Position numbers and translations under genes: made by a program | Shown here: positions 1 to 8,148 of the stretch, piece after piece | Position numbering within the stretch: the stretch's first letter is position 1 | Layout: every line of letters starts with the position of its first letter | From: Motiliproteus sp047633175 | GTDB lineage: Bacteria; Pseudomonadota; Gammaproteobacteria; Pseudomonadales; Balneatricaceae | NCBI GenBank assembly: GCA_047633175.1 | Contig: JBLIEQ010000015.1 | Coordinates: forward strand, 1-64,000 | Length of the DNA stretch: 64,000 nt | Direction of reading: 5' to 3' | The notes under the pieces: model-generated | Told to the model about the DNA's origin: nothing | Database searches by the model: none | The model's input: the letters and a program-made list of their open reading frames with translations, nothing else

Positions 1-56
1 AGCGCCGATGGTAGTGTGGGGTCTCCCCATGTGAGAGTAGGTCATCGCCAAGCGCC
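1..56 (+). rRNA. rrf: 5S rRNA, 3' end only
   Basis: The first bases match the 3' half of gammaproteobacterial 5S rRNA: the conserved GCCGATGGTAGTGTGGGG segment, then CCCCATGTGAGAGTAGGTCATCG and a closing GCCAAGCGC helix strand. The 5' half lies outside the window, so an rRNA operon must end here reading left to right. A terminator follows directly. The exact 3' nucleotide is estimated from family comparison. Confidence 0.93.
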
Positions 57-66
57 TAACATTAAG

Positions 67-97
67 AAAGGGCTACCCGTAAGGGTAGCCCTTTTTT
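67..97 (+). terminator. rRNA operon terminator
   Basis: A 12-bp perfect stem (AAAGGGCTACCC / GGGTAGCCCTTT) with a GTAA loop is followed by a run of T. It is a textbook Rho-independent terminator 10 bases after the 5S rRNA and should end the rRNA operon transcript. Confidence 0.93.
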
Positions 98-100
98 ATG

Positions 101-345
101 TTTGGCCTTTGACCACTCTCACATGGGAGAATAAAGAGCGCCGCTTGCGACGGCAAATCCATGTGAAGTAGGGCGCTGAGGAAATAGAAAATGCGCAGCA
201 TTTTCCCGAAGCGCGACTCAAATCTGTGATTTGAGGACGTCCATCGCCAAGCGCAGCTTTCGACTAGGCAACCCAGTTAAGAAAGGGCTACCCGTAAGGG
301 TAGCCCTTTCTTATGTTTGGCCTTTGACCTACTCTCAGAATCCCC
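101..345. repeat. Duplicated and inverted 5S tail and terminator remnants
   Basis: The stretch around 228-330 repeats the end of the 5S gene (CATCGCCAAGCGC), then the same 12-bp terminator stem at 282-309, then TTATGTTTGGCCTTTGACC. These are the elements found at 43-112, so the tail plus terminator is duplicated. The second terminator has an interrupted T run. In addition TGACCACTCTCACATGGGAGA at 109-129 and TGACCTACTCTCA at 325-337 are near reverse complements of the 5S segment TCTCCCCATGTGAGAGTAGGTCA at 22-44. No gene is seen here. Confidence 0.7.
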
Positions 346-348
346 CCT

Positions 349-606
349 GTAGGTCGGGCTTTAGTCCGACAAGGCTAGCAGGGAGCGCCCATCGTCAGGC
401 TCGGCTAAAGCCTAACCCACAAAAGACACTGTTAATTTTTGGGAGCCTGCCAGCAGGCTCCCATAGAGGCTAGGAGTTGCGGTCTTTAGCTCAGTTTCCG
501 GAGGTGGTTGCCGAGCAGGGTTTTGTGATCGCAGTGCCCCCGGCGATCTGTTGGTCTTTTGATGTAGCCGCTTAAAAGATCGCCTGCAGGCAGGCTCCCA
601 CAGGAG
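349..606. repeat. Cluster of REP-like intergenic palindromes
   Basis: Three recurring repeat types sit here. At 349-371 is the GTAGGTCGGGCTTTAGTCC palindrome. At 393-420 is a reverse copy of the GTGGGTTAGGCTTTAGCC type. At 441-463 is a near-perfect palindrome built on GGGAGCCTGC, and at 574-606 is its relative GATCGCCTGCAGGCAGGCTC. Similar copies occur near 16.6, 18.6, 36.1-36.3, 60.2-60.4 and 63.3-63.4 kb. No coding gene is supported between 57 and 670. Confidence 0.75.
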
Positions 607-670
607 CACGCTTGTAAGTAGCGGTACTCGTTTCAATGCCCATCTGTGGGATGCGGTAGCTGACAGGCTT

Positions 671-1462
671 CTAGAGTGGTTTGTGTATAGTCAGGTGGAT
701 ATAGCGTGCCATCTGATAATAAGGGGCTTGCTGACGAAAGCGGTATTCCATTTCCAGGATATCTTCAAAACTGTAGTTTTGTTTGACCTTCGGTGGAAGG
801 TAGTCATAAAAACAGCGTACCCCTGCGCGGTCCTCGATCTTTAAGTTCAACCCTTCGAGCAATGTCTCGATATGGTCTGGGTCGCAAGGATTGATCGGAG
901 TTAGTCCTGTACCGTCACCAGCATGGTCTGGGCTCAGTGCTTTGCGAAAATTCCCTCGCAGGGCGTTGCGTAAGACGATGGAGTGGCGATTATAAAACAT
1001 CAGCGAAAGATGGCCACCTGGTTTTATACGCTGTTCCAGGCTCGCTAGCAGGGTTGCCGGATCTGTAACCCACTCGAGTACCGCGTGGCATAGCACCAGA
1101 TCGAACTGCCTCGTATCTTGTTGGCAAAAGGTTTCAATCGGGCTATGAACAAGCTCGAACTGCGCTTGCAAACTTTTGGTTGCAGCGAGCTGTCTGGCTT
1201 CCTCGAGCATCGTTGCAGAGATATCACAGAGCACTACACGATGGCCCTGTTGGGCACACCAAGTCGCCAGCTGACCCTGCCCCCCCCCCGCATCAAGAAT
1301 AAGTTGATCTGGCACGCTTAGTCGTTCATTGAGGTCCTGTTGTAACAGGGCAAGGCGGATCTGACCTTTGGGCGTATTATAGATATTGTGATTAAAACGA
1401 GCGGATAAGCGATCAAAATGAGTGTCGGTTGTCATCGAAGCTGTCATCTTATGGTCGAGCAT
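671..1462 (-). CDS. cmoM: tRNA 5-carboxymethoxyuridine methyltransferase CmoM
   Basis: This is a class I SAM-dependent methyltransferase closely resembling E. coli CmoM (formerly SmtA). CmoM methylates the carboxyl group of 5-carboxymethoxyuridine at the wobble position of tRNAs. Motif I (LDAGGGQGQ, about residues 56-64) binds SAM. The family features NxYxxxKGQxRxAxLxxDL near the N-terminus, FHAVLEWV-like (LCHAVLEWVTDP) and SLMFYN are all present. Length (about 255-263 aa) fits the family. Three in-frame ATG codons (1462, 1447, 1435) are possible starts and no ribosome site decides between them. The glycines of motif I are encoded by a run of ten G (C on the + strand at 1280-1289), which is slippage prone. 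Confidence 0.9.
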   Translation of the reverse strand: MLDHKMTASMTTDTHFDRLSARFNHNIYNTPKGQIRLALLQQDLNERLSVPDQLILDAGGGQGQLATWCAQQGHRVVLCDISATMLEEARQLAATKSLQAQFELVHSPIETFCQQDTRQFDLVLCHAVLEWVTDPATLLASLEQRIKPGGHLSLMFYNRHSIVLRNALRGNFRKALSPDHAGDGTGLTPINPCDPDHIETLLEGLNLKIEDRAGVRCFYDYLPPKVKQNYSFEDILEMEYRFRQQAPYYQMARYIHLTIHKPL

Positions 1463-1527
1463 TAATAAGCGGTGTTGTCACGGCAACCGCCTCCGTAACC
1501 TCATCAATGATGTTGATCCTGAGCCTT

Positions 1528-1950
1528 CTAGGCATTCAGCGCCTGGGCGGTATCGACAGGTTCAAGGGTAGCATCCTGCGTCGCTTCATCACCGAAGATA
1601 TGGCGCTCTAGCATACGAATCTGCATCGATGAGATGGCTACATAGCGGAAACCTATATTGTAATGGTATTGTGCCAGCCGGCGGATGTATAGCAAGCGAA
1701 CGCGGCAAAAGAAACTCTTCTGCTGGTCTGGTAATTGAATACGCATCTCAAATTCAACGGGATAGAAAAGCGGATCTCTGTCTAAATCATGATTGGTAAA
1801 GATCAGTGTCTTCAGTGCCTGGTCGCCTTCAAGCATCAGCCCTCTTGATGAGATGTCGTGTATCTTGGCTGCAAGCGTTTCTCCGGCGCTGTTGGTGACT
1901 TCCGCCATCAGAGTGGTCGGTATTTTTGGGTGCGGTCTAAATTGTGTCAT
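1528..1950 (-). CDS. PilZ domain protein, probable c-di-GMP receptor (degenerate)
   Basis: A 140-residue protein that looks like a stand-alone PilZ domain. It begins with RPHPKIPTTL in place of the usual RxxxR and has HDISSRGLML at 31-40, matching the D/NxSxxG motif. Beta-strand rich sequence follows to about residue 115, then an acidic tail. PilZ domains bind cyclic di-GMP and control motility, polysaccharide or other surface traits. The incomplete RxxxR motif makes nucleotide binding uncertain. It stands alone downstream of nothing obvious and upstream of cmoM on the same strand, with a 65-base gap. Confidence 0.7.
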   Translation of the reverse strand: MTQFRPHPKIPTTLMAEVTNSAGETLAAKIHDISSRGLMLEGDQALKTLIFTNHDLDRDPLFYPVEFEMRIQLPDQQKSFFCRVRLLYIRRLAQYHYNIGFRYVAISSMQIRMLERHIFGDEATQDATLEPVDTAQALNA

Positions 1951-2480
1951 AGCAGCTCTGGGTTCCCAGGATCAGGTAGCCGTCGCATGCTAATGCTTTA
2001 AGCTGAACACTGACCGACTGCAGCGTGATGATCGATATCATGCTGGTGGTTCTCTGTGTATAAGGGGCATAAAAATAGCGGATTAACTTGCCTGAGCCCA
2101 TGATTATTAAAAGAATCCGCTACTGTTTCTATTCGTTGTTATTGCCAGCGAGACGGGTTTGGCCCTTACTCATAGGTCGGAATCGATGCCCGCTCTATTA
2201 ACCATGACCGGAGATGTTCTCAGATGTATAAATAGTGCGGCCTAAAGTATAAAGCGAAACTAAAGCAAGCAGCCAAAACAGTCTGGTCGATAAATATCAT
2301 CGAGGATGATATACAATAACAGACTTCGCGGTCGTGTTGAATTCAAGTTGTTAGCGGCGAAATTGATTATCACCGTGGGTCTGTACTCTCATCGGCAGGT
2401 ACCCGATGTTGAGGGGCTGCGATGGGCGCCTGGCCTGTGAGGTCATTAGTCTTAGGTGGGATTGAATGAGGGCCCTGATG
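1951..2480. other. Intergenic region without recognised gene
   Basis: About 530 bases separate the PilZ gene from the duplicated transglycosylase end. Reading both strands shows no open frame with a ribosome site, no tRNA and no strong terminator hairpin. It presumably holds the promoter of the PilZ gene (minus strand) near 1960-2050, but no convincing -35/-10 pair could be fixed. Confidence 0.5.
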
Positions 2481-2598
2481 CCATCAGTCCTGGTAGCGGA
2501 TCTGATTGGCGTACACCTTATTCGGGTATTTCATCTTGCCGTAACTGCCATTGTAATGCGCTAGCGCCTCGCTGATATCACCGTTGGCGCGTCTGAGG
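2481..2598 (-). pseudogene. Duplicated 3' end of the lytic transglycosylase gene
   Basis: These 118 bases repeat 2652-2769, the last 38 codons and stop of the neighbouring transglycosylase gene, with about six mismatches (roughly 95% identity) at a constant offset of 171 bases. There is no start codon or upstream part, so it is a non-functional fragment. It includes the codons for RYNGSYGKMKYPNKVYANQLRYQD-type sequence with few changes. Confidence 0.9.
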
Positions 2599-2654
2599 CA
2601 GCTAGAGTGTGTGATGATGGACGCATAGCGAGTAAAGCTATCGGCCTGGCTCCA

Positions 2655-3242
2655 TCAGTCCTGGTAGCGGAGCTGATTGGCGTACACCTTATTGGGGTAT
2701 TTCATCTTGCCGTAACTGCCATTGTAACGCGCAAGGGCCTCGCTGATATCGCCGTTGGCGCGTCTGAGGTAATAGGCGAGGATGGTGCAGCCGTAGCGCA
2801 GGTTGGTATCGATGTTGGTCAGGTTGTCTTCAGGCCTGCCAAGCTCTTTTTTCCAGAATGACATCACCTGCATCAACCCCTGTGCCCCTGCGACCGAGAT
2901 TGCAAAGCGCTGGAACAGACTCTCGGTATGAATCACGCTCAGGACCAGGGCAGGTGGCAACCCCGCCCTAGTCGCCTCGTGATGGGCGGTGCGGAGAATA
3001 TGCAGTCGCTCCTTGTCATCATCGACATAGCGATCGATGCGATTAGACATATCCATCAGCCACACCTGTGCATCGAAGCGATCTTCGAAACTATCCGCCT
3101 GATTTACCGCGCTAAGCAGTATCTGGCGCAGCTCCTGATCGATCTCGTTGGCTATATCAGCCCTGCTGGTTTCTGTTGGCAGGCTTAGGAGCGCCAGTAT
3201 CGCTATCAGGGGGCGAAACGCGGATAAAGTGGACAGGGTCAT
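2655..3242 (-). CDS. Lytic transglycosylase, SLT family, exported
   Basis: A 195-residue peptidoglycan-cleaving lytic transglycosylase of the Slt/MltC-like family 1. Residues 1-28 form a signal peptide (hydrophobic LIAILALLSL, cleavage near SRA). The SLT domain occupies about 90-195: the catalytic glutamate lies in HTES (E107), followed by AQGLMQVM (120-127) and ARYNGS near the C-terminus. It acts in the periplasm, cleaving the MurNAc-GlcNAc bond with formation of 1,6-anhydro ends. It is shorter than Slt70 and has no LysM domain, and no lipobox is seen. A partial copy of its 3' end lies just downstream. Confidence 0.88.
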   Translation of the reverse strand: MTLSTLSAFRPLIAILALLSLPTETSRADIANEIDQELRQILLSAVNQADSFEDRFDAQVWLMDMSNRIDRYVDDDKERLHILRTAHHEATRAGLPPALVLSVIHTESLFQRFAISVAGAQGLMQVMSFWKKELGRPEDNLTNIDTNLRYGCTILAYYLRRANGDISEALARYNGSYGKMKYPNKVYANQLRYQD

Positions 3243-3403
3243 GTGCTCAAAGGGTTGAGAGTGGCTCTATTCTATGTCTTATTGACCGCGTTCATCCACC
3301 CTCGACATCCTCACAGGGGTTCCTGTAGAGAGGGCCATCTCTGTATTGTTGCCCTTAGATCTCGTAGTCTTAAGTTTTACCCTTCTATTATTTATCGTGG
3401 ATT

Positions 3404-3991
3404 ATGATGTTTCCGAACCCTCTGATGGCCCCTGTCGCCAAAATTTTACGTGCTCATCCCGATGGAATGAGTGAGTATAAACTGCTGAGCCAGCTTGAGT
3501 TTGAGGCGCTTCAGGAGGATGTAGATGCGGGTATAGGCACGGACCTGCTGCTGTTCCGTAAACACTTTCTACTGATGAATGCGCTCTATCGGTTGCAACC
3601 GATACTTTGGGAGGAGGGTGCTTTTCTGCAGATCTCGGCACTGCATATCGTGCTGGAGCCGCTGCCAAAAGAGATAACGAGTGGGTTGCCCGATGCTGCC
3701 GGGCAGCAGGCAATCCGTGATTACTATCTCGACTGGACCGAGTACGCGCAGAGTAGTAGCGCGTCGGTTGAGCAGCTGCTCAGTGGCTTTTGGCAGCACT
3801 ACCTGGCGACCGATAAAAGACTCGATGCGCTGGCCCTCTTTGAACTCGATAGCGATTGTAGCTGGAGCGAGATCCGCAGTGCTTACCGGCGGCAGGCAGG
3901 GGTTCACCATCCGGATCGCGGTGGGGATAGCGAGCAGTTTTGTCGGGTACGCGATGCTTACGAGCTGCTCGCCTGTTGTTACGGGTATTAA
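3404..3991 (+). CDS. DnaJ-related protein with C-terminal J domain
   Basis: A 195-residue protein with an N-terminal DNAJ_related-type region (about 1-110, starting NPLMAPVAKILRAHPDGMSEYKLL) and a C-terminal J domain (about 141-193). The HPD motif needed to stimulate DnaK ATPase is at 169-171. It is therefore a probable co-chaperone working with DnaK, cytoplasmic. The gene begins ATGATG at 3404; the second ATG could equally be used. It is followed 23 bases later by an unknown membrane protein gene, so the two may be co-transcribed. Confidence 0.85.
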   Translation: MMFPNPLMAPVAKILRAHPDGMSEYKLLSQLEFEALQEDVDAGIGTDLLLFRKHFLLMNALYRLQPILWEEGAFLQISALHIVLEPLPKEITSGLPDAAGQQAIRDYYLDWTEYAQSSSASVEQLLSGFWQHYLATDKRLDALALFELDSDCSWSEIRSAYRRQAGVHHPDRGGDSEQFCRVRDAYELLACCYGY

Positions 3992-4014
3992 GGCGACTAG
4001 TCGGAGTCCTCGGC

Positions 4015-4578
4015 ATGATTAAGACAGTATTTCTCACCTTCTTAGCCACCCTGAGCATTAGCGTGCTCCTGGGGTCGCTCTTTTTGAACAGCCTCTTGGG
4101 TGTCTTCGGTTTAGCGGCGACCTCGGTTGAGGCGCTGCAGCACCTCAGGGGCTCGCAGCGGGTCGTTGAACAGCTGAAAACCAGACATCAGCAGAAGAAG
4201 CTAAAGGTCGCAAAGAGGCTCTCTACCAAAGCCACCCGGCGTGTTGCCTCTACGGCGCTGGCCGCAGCGACGATCGGCACCGTCGCGGTAGTCCTGACGG
4301 TAACCAGTCTTGAGGTGGCTGCCTACTGTGAGGAGAAAAAAGCGCTCCAGGAGGATGAAAATCTGCTCTACGGCAGGGCCCTCGAATTTGATCTGCAGCA
4401 ATGCTACGAGGAGGGTAAACAGGAGACTCAGGCCATTCTGGCTGAGTTGAAGGGCTCCGCTGCCAGCGCGGTAGCGAACGCTTTTAGAGATACCTCACAA
4501 TTTGGTGCTGAACTATGGTCTGCGATTGAGGAGGCGGTTAGGCACAGGCTCTATACTACCGGGCCTGAGGCAGAGTGA
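4015..4578 (+). CDS. Unknown protein with two membrane segments
   Basis: A 187-residue protein not recognised. The chosen ATG has GGAG 9 bases upstream and places a hydrophobic segment at 4-30 (FLTFLATLSISVLLGSLFLNSLLGVFGLA). A basic region rich in K/R (50-75) follows, then a second hydrophobic stretch (about 80-105), then an acidic C-terminal half that is probably helical (EEKKALQEDENLLYGRALEFDLQQCYEEGKQE). It follows the DnaJ-related gene closely. The reading frame is open farther upstream, but that part overlaps the DnaJ gene and looks like its shadow. Confidence 0.65.
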   Translation: MIKTVFLTFLATLSISVLLGSLFLNSLLGVFGLAATSVEALQHLRGSQRVVEQLKTRHQQKKLKVAKRLSTKATRRVASTALAAATIGTVAVVLTVTSLEVAAYCEEKKALQEDENLLYGRALEFDLQQCYEEGKQETQAILAELKGSAASAVANAFRDTSQFGAELWSAIEEAVRHRLYTTGPEAE

Positions 4579-4628
4579 CAGGGCGCTCTCGGAGGTCCGG
4601 CAGCGCCCTGTGGTGGCTTTTTATTGAA

Positions 4629-6653
4629 CTATAGGGTCATCGCCAGGCGGGTGCCCTGGTCGATGGCGCGTTTGGCGTCTAGTTCGGTCGCCAGGTCTGC
4701 ACCTCCGATCAGGTGGAAGGGTTTATGGAGTCCCTCGGTCAGCTCGCGTTGGGGCTCCTGTCCGGCGCAGACGATGATGTTGTCGACCTCCAGCAACTCC
4801 GCTTTGCCGGCAATCATTAGGTGCAGCCCCTGGTCATCGATCCGCTGGTAATCACAGCCCGAGAGCATCTTCACGCCGCGCTTGAGCAGCCCGGCACGGT
4901 GTGCCCAGCCGGTAGTCTTGCCCAGTCCCGCACCGACCTTGCTGGTTTTACGCTGCAGCAGGTAGACCTGCCGGGGTGAGGGGGTAAAGACCGGTTCGAC
5001 CCCCTCGATGCCGCCGCGTGAACTGAGTGTCATATCGATGCCCCATTCGGCCATAAACACCGGGATGTTCAGGCTGGCAGGGGTGCCGGCGTGAGTTAGA
5101 AATTCACTGACATCGAAACCGATGCCGCCGGCGCCGATCACCGCGACTCGGGCACCGACTGCGGCACCCCTGATAACGTCCAGGTAGTTGAGTACCATCG
5201 GATGCCCGATACCCTCGATCGGCGGGGTGCGTGGGGAGATGCCGGTGGCCAGCACCACCTCATCGTAGTCGCCGTTATTCAGCGTCTCTGCACTGACTCG
5301 GGTGTTGAGTCTGAGCTCGACCCCGGTTAGCTGCAGTTGGCGCTCGAAATACCGCAGGGTCTCGCTGAACTCCTCTTTGCCTGGTATCCGTTTGGCGATA
5401 TTGAACTGACCGCCGACGCGATCGCTAGCATCGAACAGGGTCACCTGGTGACCGCATGTGGCCGCCGTGGTGGCAAAGGCAAGGCCTGCGGGTCCGGCCC
5501 CGATCACGGCCAGTTTTTTCGGGGTCGTGGTAGTCATCAGGTTCAATTCGGTTTCGCGACAGGCGCGCGGATTCACCAGGCAGCTGGTCAGCTTGCCTTG
5601 AAAGATATGATCCAGGCAGGCCTGATTGCAGCCGATGCAGGTGTTGATCTCATCACTGCGGCCGGAGGCGGCTTTAAGTACAAACTCAGGGTCTGCCAGG
5701 AAGGGCCGCGCCATAGAGACCATATCGGTATCGCCTCGCGCCAATACCGCTTCGGCGACCTCCGGGGTATTGATGCGGTTGCTGGTGATCACTGGAATCC
5801 TTAGTTCTTTGCGGACTCGGGCCGTGACCCAGGTGAAGGCTGCTCGTGGCACCTTGGTGGCGATGGTCGGGATGCGGGCTTCGTGCCAGCCGATGCCGGA
5901 GTTGATCAGGGTGGCGCCGGCCTGCTCGACTGCCTTGCCGAGAGTCAGTACCTCCTCGAAGCTGCTGCCGTTGTCGACCAGATCGAGCATCGACAGCCGG
6001 TAGATGATAATAAAGTGATTGCCGACCCGCTCGCGCACCCGGCGAACGACCTCGATCGCAAAGTGGATCCGGTTCTCATAGTCTCCGCCCCAGCTGTCGT
6101 CGCGCTGGTTGGTGCGGGTGACGATAAACTGGTTGATAAAGTAACCCTCAGAACCCATGACCTCGACGCCATCGTAGCCGGCTTCCTGTGCCCGTGCGGC
6201 GCAGTCAACAAAGCTTTGGATCTCGGTTTCGATCTCCGTCTCGGTCAGCGCGTGTGGCGTGAAGGGGTTGATCGGCGACTTGATCGCCGAGGGAGCTACC
6301 GATTTATTACTAAAGGCATAGCGACCGGTGTGCAGGATCTGCATGCAGATCTTGCCGCCTTCGGCATGCACCGCATCGGTCACCCGGCGATGGTTGCTGA
6401 CATCGGTGGCGCTGGCCATCAGCGCCGCATGGGGAAAGACCGCGGCATGCTGGCTGGGGCCTATGCCACCGGTCACGATCAGGCCGACACCGCCGCGCGC
6501 ACGTTCAGCAAAAAATACCGCCAGCTTGTCGAAACCCTCGGGCTGCTCTTCCAGTCCCGTATGCATCGAGCCCATCAGTACACGGTTTTTCAGGGTGGTG
6601 AAGCCCAGGTCGAGCGGGGCAAGCAGATGAGGATAGTGGCTGGATGCGGTCAT
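4629..6653 (-). CDS. fadH: 2,4-dienoyl-CoA reductase (NADPH), FadH
   Basis: A 674-residue flavo-iron-sulfur enzyme of the OYE/FadH family. It reduces 2,4-dienoyl-CoA during beta-oxidation of unsaturated fatty acids. The N-terminal TIM barrel binds FMN (about 1-340). A 4Fe-4S cluster motif follows: C-x2-C-x3-C-x11-C in CIGCNQAC...TSC. The C-terminal half has FAD (AVIGAGPAGLAFA) and NAD(P)H (VAVIGAGGIGFDVSEFL) binding folds. Length matches E. coli FadH (672). The divergent TetR gene and a palindrome in the shared promoter region suggest local regulation. Related trimethylamine dehydrogenases are excluded by overall similarity to FadH. Confidence 0.92.
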   Translation of the reverse strand: MTASSHYPHLLAPLDLGFTTLKNRVLMGSMHTGLEEQPEGFDKLAVFFAERARGGVGLIVTGGIGPSQHAAVFPHAALMASATDVSNHRRVTDAVHAEGGKICMQILHTGRYAFSNKSVAPSAIKSPINPFTPHALTETEIETEIQSFVDCAARAQEAGYDGVEVMGSEGYFINQFIVTRTNQRDDSWGGDYENRIHFAIEVVRRVRERVGNHFIIIYRLSMLDLVDNGSSFEEVLTLGKAVEQAGATLINSGIGWHEARIPTIATKVPRAAFTWVTARVRKELRIPVITSNRINTPEVAEAVLARGDTDMVSMARPFLADPEFVLKAASGRSDEINTCIGCNQACLDHIFQGKLTSCLVNPRACRETELNLMTTTTPKKLAVIGAGPAGLAFATTAATCGHQVTLFDASDRVGGQFNIAKRIPGKEEFSETLRYFERQLQLTGVELRLNTRVSAETLNNGDYDEVVLATGISPRTPPIEGIGHPMVLNYLDVIRGAAVGARVAVIGAGGIGFDVSEFLTHAGTPASLNIPVFMAEWGIDMTLSSRGGIEGVEPVFTPSPRQVYLLQRKTSKVGAGLGKTTGWAHRAGLLKRGVKMLSGCDYQRIDDQGLHLMIAGKAELLEVDNIIVCAGQEPQRELTEGLHKPFHLIGGADLATELDAKRAIDQGTRLAMTL

Positions 6654-6714
6654 AGTGAATACCTGAATGTGTAGGTGTCGATCGTGCAGTTATTTATAAT
6701 CAAGCTATTAACTG

Positions 6715-6750
6715 GACACCGTCAAGATAGGGGTTTATTTTGACGGTGTC
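6715..6750. promoter_or_regulatory. Inverted repeat, probable TetR operator
   Basis: GACACCGTCAA (6715-6725) and its exact reverse complement TTGACGGTGTC (6740-6750) are separated by 14 bases in the 122-base gap between the divergent fadH and tetR genes. An 11-bp perfect inverted repeat in this position is what is expected for an autoregulated TetR-family repressor that also controls fadH. It overlaps a possible TTG codon for the regulator, which argues that translation begins at ATG 6776. Confidence 0.65.
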
Positions 6751-6775
6751 AAGATCAGGTGGTACCTTGCCACTG

Positions 6776-7408
6776 ATGAACTCAGACCCTTCCATTGCCA
6801 AGCCCAGTTATCATCACGGTGACCTCCATAAGAGCTTGCTTGAGGCCGCGACTTTAATTATTCGCGACGCCGGCGTCGAGGGTCTGAGCATGCGCAAGCT
6901 GGCCGACCGGGTGGGCGTGTCCCGTACCGCGCCCTATCATCACTTCCGGGATAAACAGGCGCTGTTGAGTGAGCTGGCGCGCAAAGGCTTTCGTCAGTAT
7001 AGCTTCGAGGCAGATACGCTCTTTGCCGATCCCCTGCTGGATGGGGTGCAGCAGCTCGAGCAGTTTGTACGGCTGTACCTGACGTTCGCCCTCGATAATC
7101 CCGAGTTATATAGCCTGATGTTCGGTCAGACACTGTGGAAGTCCGGCACACCCAGCGATGCGCTGCGTACGGAGGCCTATGCGAGCTTTCGCGACTTTGT
7201 TAAGCGGGTGGCAGGCTGGCAGCAGCAAGGCGTGCTGCCGGACGGCTGTGAGGCGTTACGCTATGCTCAGGTCGCCTGGAGTACCCTGCACGGTCTCAGT
7301 CGGCTGGTCAATGATGGTATCTATATCGAGGCGGGCAGTATCGATGAGATTTGCGCCACGGTGCTGCGGCTGTTCCGGCAGCAGCTGGTTATTGGCAGCG
7401 CTGTTTAA
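6776..7408 (+). CDS. TetR/AcrR family regulator with WHG-type C-terminal domain
   Basis: A 210-residue repressor. The N-terminal helix-turn-helix is at about 25-60 (AGVEGLSMRKLADRVGVSRTAPYHHFRDKQALLSELA). The C-terminal half contains AWSTLHGLSRLV, matching the WHG motif of the TetR_C WHG domain. It is divergent from fadH, with an 11-bp inverted repeat between them, so it probably represses fadH and itself. The ligand is unknown; an acyl-CoA is a reasonable guess from context. The frame extends upstream to a TTG at 6740, but that codon lies inside the palindrome. Its 3' end overlaps the convergent fetB by 20 bases. Confidence 0.85.
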   Translation: MNSDPSIAKPSYHHGDLHKSLLEAATLIIRDAGVEGLSMRKLADRVGVSRTAPYHHFRDKQALLSELARKGFRQYSFEADTLFADPLLDGVQQLEQFVRLYLTFALDNPELYSLMFGQTLWKSGTPSDALRTEAYASFRDFVKRVAGWQQQGVLPDGCEALRYAQVAWSTLHGLSRLVNDGIYIEAGSIDEICATVLRLFRQQLVIGSAV

Positions 7409-8114
7409 CAACACCCTGACGACGCCCGCTCCAGTACAGGAACAGCGCGGTCGAGATGCCCGTCGAACCGAAGATCATACACATTACCATGATCTGATAC
7501 CGGGCGGCGATAAAGGGCGACACCCCGGATAGAATCTGCCCGGTCATCATTCCCGGCAGCGACACCAAGCCCACGGCAAGCAGCGAGTTAATAACCGGGA
7601 TCATCGACGTTTGGTAGGCGGTGAGGCGGGCCTGGTCTGCCGTGCTGCCGTTGTTGAGCTCGACCTGCAGGCGGTCTGCCGCCAGGCTGATACCGGTCAT
7701 CGAGTTGGCGAAGATCATCCCCGCCAGCGGGATCATAAAGCGCGGCTCATACCATGGATCTAGCTGTAGTACGCCCTGAGTGATCAGCGCGAGTGTGAGT
7801 CCCCCGCCGATGGCGATCGATAGCAAGGAGGCGCTAAAAAGCCTGGCACGTTGCCCCGGTTCCACCGTATTGAGTGCTATCCAGCTGGATGCCAGCAACA
7901 TGATCGTCAGGACGCCCAGCACCACCGGGCTGGCCTCGGCCTGGAAGATAAAGATCAGCGCATAACCGATCAGCAGCAGTTGCAGCAGCATCCGCGCCAG
8001 CGCGTAGAGTGCATGTCCGACCCTGAGTCCCCAGAACCACAGGATGATCAGCACGATAAGCACCGGAATCAGGGAGATAGAGAGCTGCGGCAGAGACAGG
8101 TTGGCCAGGGTCAT
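7389..8114 (-). CDS. fetB: FetB family (UPF0014) iron export permease
   Basis: A 241-residue membrane protein with about seven hydrophobic segments, matching the FetB/YbbM family. In E. coli FetB pairs with the ATPase FetA to export iron. Family signatures include QLLLIGYAL near residue 45, the amphipathic MIPLAGMIFANSMTGISLAADRL, and TSMIPVINSLLAVGLVSLPGMMTGQILSG. No FetA-type ATPase gene is next to it here, so the partner must be elsewhere or differ. It lies 34 bases after an unknown membrane gene on the same strand. Confidence 0.87.
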   Translation of the reverse strand: MTLANLSLPQLSISLIPVLIVLIILWFWGLRVGHALYALARMLLQLLLIGYALIFIFQAEASPVVLGVLTIMLLASSWIALNTVEPGQRARLFSASLLSIAIGGGLTLALITQGVLQLDPWYEPRFMIPLAGMIFANSMTGISLAADRLQVELNNGSTADQARLTAYQTSMIPVINSLLAVGLVSLPGMMTGQILSGVSPFIAARYQIMVMCMIFGSTGISTALFLYWSGRRQGVVKQRCQ

Positions 8115-8148
8115 GGGGTATCCGTTCGAAGTTTTAGGCTAGGGCAGG

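Noticed and set aside
231..636. Open frames of 74-80 codons in the region after the 5S gene
   Set aside because: They run through palindromic repeats and terminator duplicates; no ribosome site or protein features.
5883..6674. 263-codon open frame opposite fadH
   Set aside because: It lies fully antisense to a well-supported enzyme gene and has the low-complexity composition typical of antisense frames in GC-rich DNA.
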